From Myotis daubentonii (lineage: Eukaryota > Chordata > Mammalia > Chiroptera > Vespertilionidae), in NCBI RefSeq assembly GCF_963259705.1, contig NC_081844.1, forward strand, positions 105,860,671 to 105,924,670: a stretch of 64,000 bases of DNA, in the 5' to 3' direction. Below are positions 1 to 11,374 of the stretch, one piece after another. The notes beneath the pieces are model-generated. The model worked only from the letters and a program-made list of their open reading frames with translations, did not search any database and was not told where the DNA came from. Numbering within the stretch: the first letter of the stretch is position 1; each line of letters begins with the position of its first letter. The translations under genes and the position numbers were made by a program.

Positions 1-644
1 GAGGGAAAGTGATATGTCTCCTGCGAGACTGTTGTGAGCGAACACATGTAACATGTAACATACATGTGTGTGGCTTCTGGACAGGGTGCCGTGGTGACTG
101 AAGCATAGTTCAGATTTCTCAAAATCCCATATAATAACAGGCAATGCAACTAAATAGCAAAAGCCAAAGCCCGTACATAACGTTTAAAACCAAACTAAGT
201 AAAATTGAATGCCCACAGATCCCAAAGCACCAGTAGCCATGCGCCCTGCGTGTGACTGACGTCTCTGAGACAGAAAATAGGGGGAAGCAACAAGGCATCG
301 GATGCCCCGATACAGAGAACCCCAAATAGCCAAGAGGCACCCATGAGAGTGCAGCAGGCCAATTTGAAAGTGCCAGCTGAGAGGAGGAGGGTGGTGCTGA
401 GTCCAGTAGGGGATGCACGCTGAAGGCCTGAAGAGACGGGTAGAGTTTAGTTCCTACGAGCTCTCAAAACGGACACACAGGGCTCCTTTCTACGTCAGGG
501 TTCCACCCCGAGGAGAAAGTTCTGGAAGTGTAATAAAAATTAAACAGGACCAGGAAAACAGAGACAAGGGAATGAAAAACTAAAGATAAAGTCAGAGAGA
601 AAAACAAGAGCCAGGAAATACCAAAAAGCAAGATGCTATATTTT

Positions 645-858
645 CTTAATATATATATTGATTTTTTTACAGAGAGGAAGGGAGAGGGATAGAGAGTTAG
701 AAACATCGATGAGAGAGAAACATCAATCAGCTGCCTCCCGCACACCTCCTACTGGGGATGTGCCCACAACCAAGGTACATGCCTTTGACGGGAATTGAAC
801 CTGGAACTTCTCGGTCTGCAGGCTGACGCTCTATCTACTGAGCCAAACCGGTTAGGGC
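645..858 (-). mobile_element. Ves SINE
   Basis: tRNA-derived vesper-bat SINE in reverse orientation. The tRNA-like head with a B-box-like motif lies at the right (ending near 858), and the tail with GA-rich tract and AT-rich end lies at the left. Flanking direct repeats 'ctatatttt' (636-644 and 858-866) are a target-site duplication typical of L1-driven retroposition. Confidence 0.9.
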
Positions 859-1315
859 TATATTTTTTACTTACCATGAAAATAACAGAAGAAAGGAATG
901 TAAAGTTACAAAAGCTTCATAAACCAACTTTCTTACTGGAAGTTTAGGGAAATCAAATTAACGGGAAAAGTATCAAGAACAAGTCCTATACAAAGTAACT
1001 GTAAAAAAAAAAAAAAAAAGGAGATTAGAGAATAGAATAATATTCCTACATATAATGAGAACACATCAGAAAAATTTTTTTAAAGTGGTAAAATTTCTAT
1101 GATATTATTTCAAAATAAGTAAAAGTTATTAACAACATAGAGCAAAATTTTAGAACCTCCGAAATGAAATGACAGAATTCAAGACAGAATTAAAAATAAA
1201 AGAAAAATCATTTTATAAATGAAGACTAAACTGGAGGAAACACAAGTGCAGATACAACAAATAATGCCTTAAGATAAATATAATATGGAAAATAAAAAAA
1301 TTTAAAATAAAAAAT

Positions 1316-1450
1316 ATACATATTTTTATTGTTGCAAATATTGCAGGTGTCCCCCTCTTTCCCCCATTGATCCCCTCTATCCTGCCCCCCACTAGGATTA
1401 CCACACTATTGTCTGTGCCCATGGGTTAAACATATAAGTCCTTTGGTTAA
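1316..1450 (-). mobile_element. L1 3' UTR fragment, antisense
   Basis: Reverse complement of the bat L1 3' end: pyrimidine-rich block, then text corresponding to 'cagacaatag' and the 'caaaggac' region seen in the sense copies at 18.7-19.3 kb and 31.4-31.6 kb. Only the last ~130 bp is present, so this is a severely 5'-truncated insertion in the A-rich LINE remnant. Confidence 0.75.
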
Positions 1451-2313
1451 AGATTAAAATAATTTGAGAGAAAGTTACAAATACTGAACACAGGCAAAGA
1501 AGAACCAACATATGCATAAAAGAATTCCCAGAAGGAAATCCAAGCAAGAGAACAAATACTAAAACTCTATGTTTCAAGAATATTTCCTAAATTAAAAAGA
1601 TTTGAAACTGCCTGTTGAATGAGGACACTATGTACCTAAGAATTTTTTTTGGCTCCACATGACCAATACTAAGTCATATTTTAGTAAAAGTACTAAACTT
1701 TTACTTAACTTTATAGAAAAGAAAACACCCTTTGGGCATCTGGAAAAGAAAAACAAAAAGCCCATGACTTATAAAGGAAAGAAAACGCGATTGCAGACTA
1801 TTTGATACTAGTGCTTTATATCGAAAGACACAAGAAAGAAATAGCAAGTCAAGGATTTTATGTCCAGCAAAATTAACCTTCAGATATAAGGGGCACAAAC
1901 TGCTGTCAACTCAATGAATGAGAATATTATAGAATCTATAAGAGAGCAAGCTTCAGAAAATAAAAACACCTGATGGGACAAATTATGTGTCAAACTAATT
2001 GACACATAAATGAGAGGTAAGAGGGGGGGAGAGATTATAGTGGGAAATGGTTCTTCGTTCTGACAATGTAGATATAGTACAATCTTTCTTTAAATGAGGA
2101 ATAAATGGACCTACTATATGAGAAAAATAACTCTGTTCAGTAATCTTAATCAGTGGTGGTAGCATTCACGTTGCATTTTGAGATTGCTGTGTGTATATAG
2201 TGGGACAAAGCAAGTGAGTAATGATTGTGTATTTTAATTTTACCATCTCCTATATCCTCAAGAACCAGAATTCTCCATGTGGAAGAAAGTAGAAACAGAT
2301 ATAACATAAAAGA

Positions 2314-2490
2314 CTAGAGGCCTGGCGCACCCACCCCCAGTTCCCCTTTTGCTATCGGACGATCGGAGCCTGCCAGCAGGGTGGAGGGACCTAGAGGTGG
2401 TCAGTGCACCTCATAGTGACTGGTCGAGCAGTCATTCTGGTTGTTGCGCCATTAGCGTCAATTTGCATATCACCCTTTTATTATGTAGGA
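2314..2490 (-). mobile_element. HeliBat-type Helitron, internally deleted
   Basis: Read on the minus strand it starts TC with an AATAAAAG-containing 5' end and finishes CTAG, the Helitron 3' signature. It sits between A2313 and T2491, the A|T target used by Helitrons, with no target duplication. At 177 bp most of the interior is missing. It has no coding capacity and would depend on an autonomous relative. Confidence 0.85.
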
Positions 2491-2929
2491 TGATAATTAA
2501 GATCTCCAAAGTAGTTAATTTGAATTAAAATATCAGTATAAACATAAAAGATATTTGTGTGTAATGCCTGGCAAACAGGTGCTCAATAAAGAGCTGAAGG
2601 GGTGGATAGCAGTGTCTTCAGTGTGTTTACCCAGCACAGGGGCGAGCACCTCCCATTCCGAATCCCCATGCTTTCTGTCTTCTGGATTTGAACTATGCTG
2701 ACGACACAAACTGTCTTCTTTCTTTTTCTCCAAATGGACCCACACTGCTTTCTCAGGGAGGGCTCCCTGATTAGCCCAGAACACCTGCAGTCCTCTCTCC
2801 TCTGAACCCCAAATTTCAGCCATATTTCCGGTTGGCTTTCACATGGGACCAAAGCCATCCCCACCTCCTTCCTGCACAGAAATCAAGCTGTGTCACCTGG
2901 CGCCCGGGTCCAGCATGATCTGACCCCTC
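2491..2929. other. Non-repetitive stretch, no gene seen
   Basis: Near 2560-2600 is a short 'cctggcaaacaggtgctcaataaa'-like stretch that resembles the end of an L2 or MIR copy. The remainder gives no recognisable exon, repeat or RNA gene. Short open frames occur in several frames without splice-site support. Confidence 0.3.
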
Positions 2930-3460
2930 AATCCTCGACCGTGTTGATTGCCCGTAGCCAGTTCCTCAAATGCACCGGGCACTCCTCCATTCGGTCTGCC
3001 TGCTGTGGCACCTGTGGTCCCTCTGCCTGGATCGCCCTCCCACTCCATTCTCTCCTAGTGAGTTCCTTGAAGGGTTATCTCCTCTCGAGGCCTTCCTTGG
3101 AGCCCCTCTCCATAGATCTCAGGCGGAGGTGCTCCTCTGCGGTCCCGGTATCTCACAGAACTTATGCTACAGTGTGATGATCTGACTACAGCACCACCCC
3201 CCACGGCAGACTCGGTTTGTCCCCTCATTCCCAACAACGTTCTCCCAGACCTCCATCTCCCAATCCCCAGTAAGTACCCGTCTCTAACGTCCCCTTTGGA
3301 GACGCAATGAGACCCGCCAGGGTGGTGCTCTCCTTTGCTCAGCCAGTTAGACGGCTATGTCCCTGGTGACCTCTGTATGGACTTCAGCAGAGCCTGGGGC
3401 AGTGTCTGGCTCTAATGGGTACCGGAAAAGTATGTGTAGAAATGCGCAAAGAATAGGAGG
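2930..3460 (+). repeat. L2 LINE 3' region
   Basis: Follows the order of the L2 3' end: a 'ttcctcaaatgcacc' block, a 'tgcctggatcgccct' block, 'ccttccttggag', then a tail with 'agtgtctggctctaatgggtac'. Strongly diverged, as expected for a relic older than the placental radiation. Non-coding. Confidence 0.55.
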
Positions 3461-5074
3461 GAAAGGAGGGGTGAAGGAAGGGATGATAAAAGCAGACTGA
3501 GTATTGTGGATCGATAATGAATAAGTGGGCATTTGATTGCTATTAATGATTTCAAAAGGGCACAGAGAACGGTAGTTTGGGTCGACCAATATGTATTTAC
3601 CGAACTTTACCTTGGAGAGACAGCCAACCTCTCCCCGCTTAATCTGTTAGTTCCAAGGCAGAAAAATTAACTTGCTTATCCTGAAAAGATGTGAAAATTT
3701 ATCCCCCAAAGTCCTATTTTTCATTTATCCATTCAGACGCATGCACACACACACACTCCCTTCTCGCCCTTGGTAGTATACAGTTTCTGACTTTTAAAAA
3801 AAATGGTTGTTCCTTTCTGTTTAAAAAACTGGATTAGCTATTCAGGGAATACTAGCCCTTTCCTTGGACTCAAAAAAATATTTTATCCATTAAAACCTAA
3901 CCAGGGTGTAGTGCCCATAAAATCCAGCCACTCTGTTAGGAAGACGGATATCCTCAAAGATTTATGTCTGGCCGTCTCAGAGAAAATGTGTAAGATGGAG
4001 TTTTCTCAGAGACTTCCTGGCTGCACTCCACCCCACACATAATTTCTGTTTGTATAAACCTCAGATCAAAACTCGGGAAGGGTTAAGGGAAACCTTTCTG
4101 AACCACAGGTTATGTCTGCTCACCATCCTCGGTTGACCGTTTGGAATGAATTAACCAGTCCCCAACCAGCCCATAACTGGTTCTTGGATGAAATGAACCC
4201 CCTCTCCAGTCCAAATGGTCAAACCCTTCAGGGTCGCAGATTCGATCCAGACTTGGGGCGAGGGTAGAGTCAAAGTCATTTGCACATCCCTGTAATTGTG
4301 GTGAAAGATAATGAAAACACACCACATTATTAGTCTCCAGGATATGGTGGAGACCATTGGAAACAGCAGAATTCGGGAAGGGGTGGAGAAGGGGGTGTGA
4401 CTATTTTGAATGAACCTGAAAGAAAATACTTCCCAAACCTTCTCTCAGAAGACGATTTCGGTTCCAATTTTTCATAAGGTTGGAAAAAGTTAAGCAAACG
4501 AGAACTATAGACACTTGTTTATAGAAGGTTTTTCTCTTTAATTGCTGTTTTTGTTTCATGAAAGAAAAGTCCCATAAAATAGAAGCTCATTTCTGGTTCA
4601 GGGAGGCGGCGAGACTCCTGAGGACGCCACCAAAGGGCGGACTTGACCCTGGCCGGCCGAGGAGTCCCGAAGACGTGAGCGTCTATATATTTCCGCGGCC
4701 AGGCGTGCGACTTTCCCACCCTACACCCTACGGGTCTCTCCATACATTCGAGACAGTTTTTAAAACCTGAACTGTGGGACCATCTGGTTGCTGGCAAGCA
4801 TTCCAGACAAGTGGTTTTCTAAGAAGCCAAGTTCTGGTTTGACTCTTTGATTGGAAAAGTATCTATTTCAATAAGGGTGATAGGCCTCTGGATGCATTCT
4901 CACCAAAAAAAAAAAAAAAAGAAAAGAAAAAAACCCGAAACCAATACTTGAAATGCCAGCAGCGAGTTGTAGGGAATTCTTTGGTTTGCCTTCAAGGACA
5001 CAAAACATCCCAAAGGTCTTCTCTTTGGCACAGAGCGGCCTGGCGTGGAGAACTGGCCCAGGGTGTGTGTGTGT
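3461..5074. other. Unassigned intergenic DNA
   Basis: No exon, RNA gene or confident repeat. Contains a short (CA)n at about 3743-3756, an A-rich tract at 4903-4934, and a small CpG-containing patch near 4600-4700. Open frames are all below 100 codons. Confidence 0.3.
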
Positions 5075-5215
5075 GGAAACAGTCAGACGTGGACGTCAAC
5101 AGACCCGGGTTCAAATCCTGGCTTTCCCACCAGCAAGTCCGTCTGACCTGAGGCCAGTTCCCTCCTCCTGAGCCTGACTTTCCTCATCTGTAAAATGGGG
5201 CCGCGAACCTCAGTT
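5075..5215 (+). repeat. MIR SINE
   Basis: Contains the ordered MIR landmarks: 'gggttcaaatcctggctt' (tRNA B-box region), a central block, and 'ctcatctgtaaaatgggg'. Old, diverged copy. Confidence 0.8.
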
Positions 5216-5500
5216 CAGGGAGGTGGTGGGGGCTCAGAGGGGTGGAATTTTTGGGATTCCCGCCAGCCACGCCTGGTAGACAGCAGGGGCTTGTAAGTGT
5301 TGGTTTCATACCCACCATCCTAGTGGCACGATGGAGGCGCACAACCTCTGTGAGGCCACAGGATTCCCTCCCGGGACCTCGTCTGGGGCCTTCAAAGAAG
5401 GTGGAGGCCCTGACCTGCTCTCATTCATCCGATCAACACACAATCACAGGACATGGGGCTGGCACAGAGCCTCAGACTGGAGGGATTCTAAAGATAGAGG

Positions 5501-5827
5501 GGGTTTCTCTCTCATCAGTGATGTTTCTATCTCTGTCTCCCTTCCTCTCTGAAATCAATTTTAAAAAGGTAAAAAAAAAAAAAGAGAGAGAGAAAAAGAA
5601 AGAAAGAGCCTGGCTGGTGTGGCTCAGTGGTTGAGCATCGACCTATGAACCAGGAGGTTACTGTTCGATTCCCAGTCAGGGCACATGCCCAAGTTGCAGG
5701 CTCGACCCCCAGTGCGGGAAGTACAGGAGGCAGCTGATCAATGATTCTCTTTCATCATTGATGTTTCTCTCCCTCTCCCTCTCCCTTCCTGTCTGAAATT
5801 GATTTTTTTTAAAGGTCAAAAAATAAA
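5501..5827 (+). mobile_element. Compound Ves SINE insertion (tail fragment plus full copy)
   Basis: 5501-5575 is only the 3' portion of a Ves SINE (pyrimidine-rich tract, 'gaaatcaatttta', A-rich end); 5608-5827 is a full copy with A and B boxes. The pair is flanked by a perfect 12-bp duplication, 'taaagatagagg', at 5489-5500 and 5828-5839, so both appear to have entered as one dimeric insertion. Confidence 0.85.
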
Positions 5828-6569
5828 TAAAGATAGAGGAGGCATTTCATCTACACCCGAGCTAGTGCCAGACAAGGCAGACAGGAAAGTACACAGGAAG
5901 TGTCTGCTAATAACCAAAGCGTTAGTCGAAATCCACGCGGAGAGGGAGCCACACCGCGCCGCATGCCTGCGGGGCCAGCCAGGTGGCCTGACGGTGTCCG
6001 CAGACGCAGGGGAGCCCGGCCCGTCCGGAGGCGGCCACCAGCACCAGGCAAGTGTCCTCAGCGGGAACACGGGTCAGCGCGCCCGATTTCTCACTCCTCT
6101 GCATGTGTGTGGAGAGCCCCCTAATCTTTAAATATTGACCGTTTTAAAAAGTTTAAACACCCGTCTGCTGGCCACAAAGATCCCCGTGGCTGGAGGGCTC
6201 CACCCAGGACGGGGGGCTCACCCCGCGCCTTGACTTGGGGGTAGAATTTAGATTTGCCTTTACCCGGGCGAATGCCTCTTAGGAGGTGGTGTGGCTCGGT
6301 GGTTATGGACTTGGTGTCTGATTCCTCACGTGCAAAATAAGAAAGGTGACATCTATTCAGAGAGTGGTCGTGAGGATGGAGGGAGGTCAAGTTCATTGGA
6401 TTTGCATGATCAAGAGCCTGGTCTCATTAGCCTTTGCTATGGTCCCAGCCATCGTGGCTGTTGTAATTGCTGTTTTTACAGGGAAGAGACCAATGGCCTC
6501 TACAGCTCTGCCGCCCTCCACCCCAACCTGTCCCAGCGGAGAGCCCACGCTTGCCCAGTCTTGACACAA

Positions 6570-6715
6570 GGGCCCTGAGATGTGGACGATAATATCCTTA
6601 TCCCCATTTCATAGATGAGGAAACTGAGGCAGCACGGAGACGTGAAGAGCCCGTGCAGGGTTACACAAAGAGTCCGTGGAGAAGAGATGAAAACCCGAGT
6701 CTCCTGGCTCCACAG
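6570..6715 (-). repeat. MIR SINE
   Basis: Reverse-strand MIR landmarks 'tccccatttcatagatgagg' and 'aaactgaggca', followed by the 'ggttacacaaagagt' and 'gagtctcctggctcc' blocks. A weaker sense MIR-like stretch lies at about 6290-6400. Confidence 0.8.
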
Positions 6716-7479
6716 CTCTCCTCCCTTCCGCTCCATCCACACCCTCAGGGACCTGCTCCACAATGGCCCCGGGTGCCCCCGCGTGCACTGGATTCCACAC
6801 CCTGAAGCTTCCTGTGGATTCATCTCCCATGGGCCCATGACACACCATCCCGGCCCTGTCCCGCCCCACCGTCCACTTCCGTCAGAGGCGCCTTTGAACT
6901 GGGCTGCGAGGCTCATCCACAAAGCCCAGGAAGCATCTTGGACCCAGAAAAGCATTTCATGGTTTTCCTTCTAAAAGCACAACCTGCCATGCGGCTATTG
7001 TGTCAGTGATCCCTCTAGTCCCGACTGCCAGAAGCCCAAACAGCTCACCACAGAGAGAAGCTGGCTGGCGGGCTGTGGGAGCCTCGTGTCAGGCCGTGTC
7101 TACACGCTCGCTCTGCTTTTATTGACTTGGTCTGGGGCTCCCAACCCACAGATCAGGGGCAGGTCTCCCACACGCAGACCCGGCCCTCCTCCGGAGACCC
7201 ATGGGGAAGGGACACTGGGACATGGGGTTGGGGACCGAGGGCAGTTCCCATTGGAGCAGCACTCTGGGGCCACAGAGTCCCAGACACGGATGCTGCGTTC
7301 TCATCTCGGAGCCACTGCGACCTGAGGGGAAGCTCAGAGGGCAGGGTGCCAAGCCCGGCCGTGTCGCTGTGACAGACACCGAGCACCCCGTGTGCGGGGA
7401 AGTCCACGTACGTATCGCCCCTTTCCAGCGTCTTCCCACCCCACCACCCCCGGCTACCCACCTCACTCAAGTTCAAGTC
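6716..7479. other. Unassigned GC-rich intergenic DNA
   Basis: Overlapping open frames on both strands reach about 150 codons but have low-complexity, proline/arginine-rich translations, no recognised domain and no convincing exon boundaries. I treat the stretch as non-coding. Confidence 0.3.
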
Positions 7480-8839
7480 CAGTAGTGCCCCCTTGTCCAC
7501 AGTTGCACTCTCTACAGTTTCAGTTAACCAGCAGTCAACCACGGTCTGCAATTATTAAGTGGAAAACTCCTGAAAGGAACAATTCATGTTTTATTTTATT
7601 TTTATTATACATTCTTTTTTAAAATTCTTTGTTTAAAGTATTACATAAGTCTCCTTTTTTCCCCCATTGGCCTCTCCCCAGCTGTTCCCACCCCCAGCAC
7701 ATGCCTTCATCCCCCTACTGTCTGTGTCCATTGGTTATACTCATATGCATGCATACAAGTCCTTTGGCTGATCTCTAACCCCACCCCCCTTCCCTCTTAG
7801 GTTGGATGGTCTGTTTGATGCTTCTATGACTCTGGCTCTATTTCTGTTCATCAGTTTATGTTGTTGATTATATTCCACAAATGAGTGAGATCATGTGATA
7901 ATTATCTTTCTCCGACTGGCTTATTTCGCTTAGCATAATGCTCTCCGGGTCCATCCATGCTGCTGCAAATGATAGGAGTTCCTTCTTTTTTACAGCAGTG
8001 TAGCATTCCATGTGTAGATGTACCACAGTTTTTAATCCACTCATCTGCTAATGGGCACTTAGGCAGTTTCCAGATCTTAACTATAGTTACAATTGTGCTG
8101 CTATGAACATAGGGTGCATAGATCCTTACTGATGGGTGTTTCTAGTTTCTTGGGATATATTCCTAGAAGTGGGATCACTGCGTCAAATGGGAGTTCCATG
8201 TTTAGTTTATTGAGGAAACGCCATACTGTTCTCCACAGTGGCTGCACCAGTCTGCATTCCCACCAGCAGTGCACGGGGGTTCCTTTTTCTCCACATCCTC
8301 GCCAGCACATGTCGTTTGTTGATTTGTTGATGGTAGCCATTCTGACAGGTGTGAGATGGTATTTTATTGTCATTTTGATTTGCATCTCTCGGATGATTAG
8401 TGACTTTGAGCATGTTTTCATATGTCTCTTCGCCTTCTCTATGTCCAAAAATTCACAAGTTTTAAGTTGCGTGCTATTCTGCGTAGCGTGATGAAGTCTC
8501 GCGCCATCCCGCTCTGTCCCGCCCTGGGCGTGAATCACCCCTCTGTCCAGTGTCTCCACGTTGTCAGTCACTTAGCTGCCTTCTCAGTGATCAGATCAGC
8601 TGTCACGGTATCGCAGGGATCACGACCCTTATTTTACTTAATAGTGACCCCAAAGCGCGAGAGTAGTGATCCTGGCAATCGGATATGCCAAAGAGAAGCC
8701 GCGAGTACTGCCTTTAAGTGAGAAGGTGAGTATAGGAAGAAACACAGTATATCTAGAGTTTGGTTCTATCTGTGGTTTCAGACATCCACTGGGGGTCTTG
8801 GAATGTGTCCCCTGTGGAGAAGGGGAGGGGCAACTGTAT
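7480..8839 (+). mobile_element. Tigger-type (TcMar/pogo) DNA transposon relic, split by an L1
   Basis: The left part (7480-7593) has the 'cagttaaccagcagtcaacc' region and 'gaacaattcatg'. The right part (8449-8839) continues with 'agcgtgatgaagtctcgcg', 'cccttattttacttaatag' and the terminal 'catccactgggggtcttgg' block. Together they read as one internally deleted mammalian Tigger copy. The exact subfamily is uncertain. The transposase region is essentially gone. Confidence 0.75.
7594..8448 (-). mobile_element. 5'-truncated L1 (ORF2 C-terminal end plus 3' UTR), antisense
   Basis: On the minus strand it encodes remnants of the ORF2p C-terminus (segments such as [18 protein letters not shown] and [12 protein letters not shown]), followed by the bat L1 3' UTR. 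Several frame breaks make it a dead copy. Flanks share 'aattca...gtttta' (about 7581-7593 and 8450-8464), consistent with a decayed target duplication inside the Tigger element. Confidence 0.9.
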
Positions 8840-9374
8840 ACACAATCAGAGAGGAAAAGAACCATCCAGAACACACCAAACCATGCTGGCCTCGCACCCC
8901 TCCACCAGGGCTGAGCATTCCCTCCCCCCCTCAGGCCCAGCTGCTGCATGCCCCTCGTGGAGGGGTGTCGCCCCCCGAGGCAGCACTGCCGGTGAAAAGG
9001 ACCCGTTAGTTGATTATGTGCCTGCAACCACTTCGAATTGACACCGGGTCCCTCCCAGCGCCACGGGAAAAGGAGGCCGCTGGGCTCTTCAAGGACGCCG
9101 TGCCTCCCACGTGACCACATCTGCTTCCGGCTGTCAGGCTGTTTCAGACCCCCTGTCCCCCTTCACGTAACACAGCGGAGGTTAAGATCCCAGGTCCTGG
9201 GGCAGACGGGCTTCATGCATCACCAACTGTGTGCCCTCTGCCAGGTAGATGTCTGTGAGGATCCGAGAGAATGCATGCGAGGCGCCTCGCTCAGTTCCAC
9301 GCCTGGCGCTGACTGTGCAAAGAGGGAGCAATGGTTACCACCTCAGGCCCAGAGCTTACGTGGGTGACCTTCCT
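8840..9374. other. Unassigned intergenic DNA
   Basis: No exon or strong repeat. A stretch near 9240-9320 faintly resembles a MIR 3' end ('gtctgtgaggatc'). Confidence 0.3.
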
Positions 9375-9525
9375 TTCCTTACACCAGCCCTGGGGGCACG
9401 TACTGTTCCTCCCACCGCCGGATGAGGACACTGAGGCCTGGCAAGGTCGGATGTGCAGCCAGGTACCTGAAGGATGGCCGTGAGATCTGCTCTCAGGACC
9501 GCCTGCCTCTACAGCCCAGGACCCT
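9375..9525 (-). repeat. MIR SINE, diverged
   Basis: Reverse MIR core: 'ggatgaggacactgaggcctgg' region followed by a degraded B-box segment. Recognition is by the core only. Confidence 0.5.
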
Positions 9526-9897
9526 TCCCCCTAGCCCAAGGAAGTTCAAGTTAACCGCTAGTTAAAGAAAGCCCAGGCGAGTGTGGACAGCCCTGCGTGG
9601 TCAGCCGTTCCGTCCCCCCTCCCTGTCCCTGCAGAAGCCCCTGCCGGCCAACAGCACGGCGTTCACACAGACCGCCAGGGACAGCGAGATCACAGACCCC
9701 ACACGGCACACGCAGACCCTCCCACAGCAGAGGACACGTCTCTCCGCCCTTCCGATCCCCCAAGGCCCTCCCAGGGGCCCAGGAATGTCTCTCTGCCACC
9801 ACTCCATCCACCAGCAGGGCCCTTCTCGCTCTTTAGCAACCTATGGCTCCTGGAAGCAAGGGGCGGGCTGTCCCATCTCAGACTTCTCCTCCTGGGT

Positions 9898-10108
9898 CAG
9901 TGATCGGCAAACTGCGGCTCACAAGCCACATGCGGCTCTTTGGCCCCTTGAGTGTGGCTCTTCCACAAAATACCACGTGCGGGCGCGCACGTACAATGCG
10001 ATTGAAACTTCGTGGCCTATGTGCAGAAGTCGGTATTTTGTGGAGGAGCCACACTCAAGGGGCCAAAGAGCCGCGTGTGGCTCGCGAGCCACCGTTTGCA
10101 GACCAGGG
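9898..10108. mobile_element. Non-autonomous hAT inverted-repeat element, copy 1
   Basis: Near-palindromic ~211-bp element with long terminal inverted repeats running 'cagtgatcggcaaactgcgg' at the left and its complement at the right, containing 'gcggctctttggccccttga' in both arms. Flanking 8-mers 'tcctgggt' (9890-9897) and 'tcctgtgt' (10109-10116) match at 7 of 8, the hAT target length. Non-coding. Same family as the copies at 14.4 and 43.6 kb. Confidence 0.88.
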
Positions 10109-10402
10109 TCCTGTGTGAATTTTCCACGAAGAGTCTTGGATTCGGGAGCAAGAGGCCTGAGGAATTCAACAACCCCACGGGGGCTTCTCTCTCGCCCTCC
10201 AGCGCCAGGCCCGACTTCACACACAACTAACCGAGGCGAGCGCGGCCCGCAGGTGGCGGCTGAAGTCATGTGCGGGACCAGGTGTCGGGGGCGTTCCCCT
10301 GTCGTTGATTCATTTGTCTGCAGACATTCTAGACTCCGCGTCTCCGAGACAGGCCACGACAGAGGGCATTACGAGGTGAGCCCGCCTCATTTTCCCCTCC
10401 AG

Positions 10403-10416
10403 CCCCCCCCCCCCCC
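10403..10416. repeat. Poly-C run (14)
   Basis: Uninterrupted run of 14 C in a pyrimidine-rich context; i-motif/G-quadruplex potential on the opposite strand. Confidence 0.9.
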
Positions 10417-10439
10417 AACACTTTCTTTTTCCTTCTTGG

Positions 10440-10780
10440 CCTCAGGGCCCAGCGTATTCTGGACATATTTTTCATTTTTCCAAATATCAATTGCTCTTTT
10501 ATTCCCTCTTCGAAGGAGTGAGTAATAAGAGTTGTGTCTGGTCCTGAAATTCCGACTGAAATAAATTAGCCCAATGACCAACAGGAGGTGCCTAGAACAA
10601 TAACGGCGGAATACTTGGCATCTTACAAAAGAGCGCTGGATGTCGGAGTACAGTAAGTCTAGAAGCACATTGCGAGCGGCGGTGCCAAGACGGGGATGCA
10701 ATGAGCCATCCAGGCAGCAGAACGCCTCATAAATTAATCCCGTTTCTTTTTTTCTCCTTCTTGGTCCACCGTTCACAGTC
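10440..10780. promoter_or_regulatory. Candidate conserved non-coding block
   Basis: Repeat-free, moderately AT-rich stretch of intact-looking sequence between repeat relics, with 'aataaattagcccaatgacc' and 'cataaattaatcccg' (homeodomain- and CCAAT-like words). There is no coding frame of note. The call is inference from texture only, with no conservation data. Confidence 0.2.
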
Positions 10781-10964
10781 CTCCTGGCCCTCTGGTTGAA
10801 GGGGCATGGAGGGAGGTGTTTTTGGTGTGGCTCTCACCCCCAGCAGCAGGCAGATGCCAAGGCTGTGTGTGCATGTCTACATTTGCCCCCTCACACGCCT
10901 GGCATCCCAGGAACCATTCGCTGCAGTCACAGGAGCAGGAGAGAACGCAGGCTTGGAGGCGGCA

Positions 10965-11105
10965 AGCTGCTAACCAATACTGAGCCCTTGCCAAGTGCCA
11001 GGCCCTGTGCTTTGCGGTGGGAGTGCCACAGAGGACCCCAGGGCAACCGGCCCTGTCCTCATGGTGCTGAGAGCTCAGACATGTCCCAGGCCATCTGAGC
11101 TGGGT
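10965..11105 (+). repeat. L2-like LINE 3' fragment
   Basis: Matches the L2 3' end pattern: 'aatactgagcccttgccaag', 'gccaggccctgtgctttg', then 'cctgtcctcatggtgctgag'. Confidence 0.55.
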
Positions 11106-11189
11106 CTCCACCTCTGGGGGCAGCAAGCAGTGGTGTGATCCGCAAACCAAATCCCTCTTTGCCTGGAAGGAATCACTCATTATGTGAGT

Positions 11190-11242
11190 GTTGGGGGGGG
11201 GCGGGGGGGGGGCGTGGGGGGGGCGTGGGGTGGGGGGTGGCA
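11190..11242 (+). repeat. G-rich tract, quadruplex-prone
   Basis: Several runs of 6-11 G separated by single C or CGT spacers. The run pattern meets the usual G-quadruplex rule many times over on the plus strand. Confidence 0.85.
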
Positions 11243-11374
11243 CAGCCCTGCCTCTCACAGCAGAAGCTGGAGCCCTGATGCGCAGCCGCACCTCCTGGCA
11301 GCCAGGGGCAGGCCTGTGACAAAGCCCAGCCTAGCAGCTGCTCCTGCCCGGAGCTTTGAATCTTCAGGGATTGT

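Larger units (their letters stand above)
60..2290 (+). repeat. Decayed LINE (HAL1/L1M-like) in AT-rich DNA
   Basis: A strongly A-rich plus strand without a long frame. Segments near 1180-1260 and 1850-1960 resemble the ORF1 end of old mammalian L1/HAL1 elements, for example a phrase like 'ttatgtccagcaaaatta' near 1858. It is cut by a Ves SINE, an antisense L1 tail and, just downstream, a Helitron. The assignment rests on remembered consensus and base composition only; the part before about 880 is weakest. No protein-coding gene is seen here. Confidence 0.35.

Noticed and set aside
5608..5700. tRNA-like A and B boxes
   Set aside because: They belong to the head of a Ves SINE; no cloverleaf-forming tRNA gene was found here or in the other SINE heads.
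9581..10525. 314-codon plus-strand open frame
   Set aside because: Crosses the whole hAT palindrome at 9898-10108 and a poly-C run, so it cannot be an ancestral coding frame.
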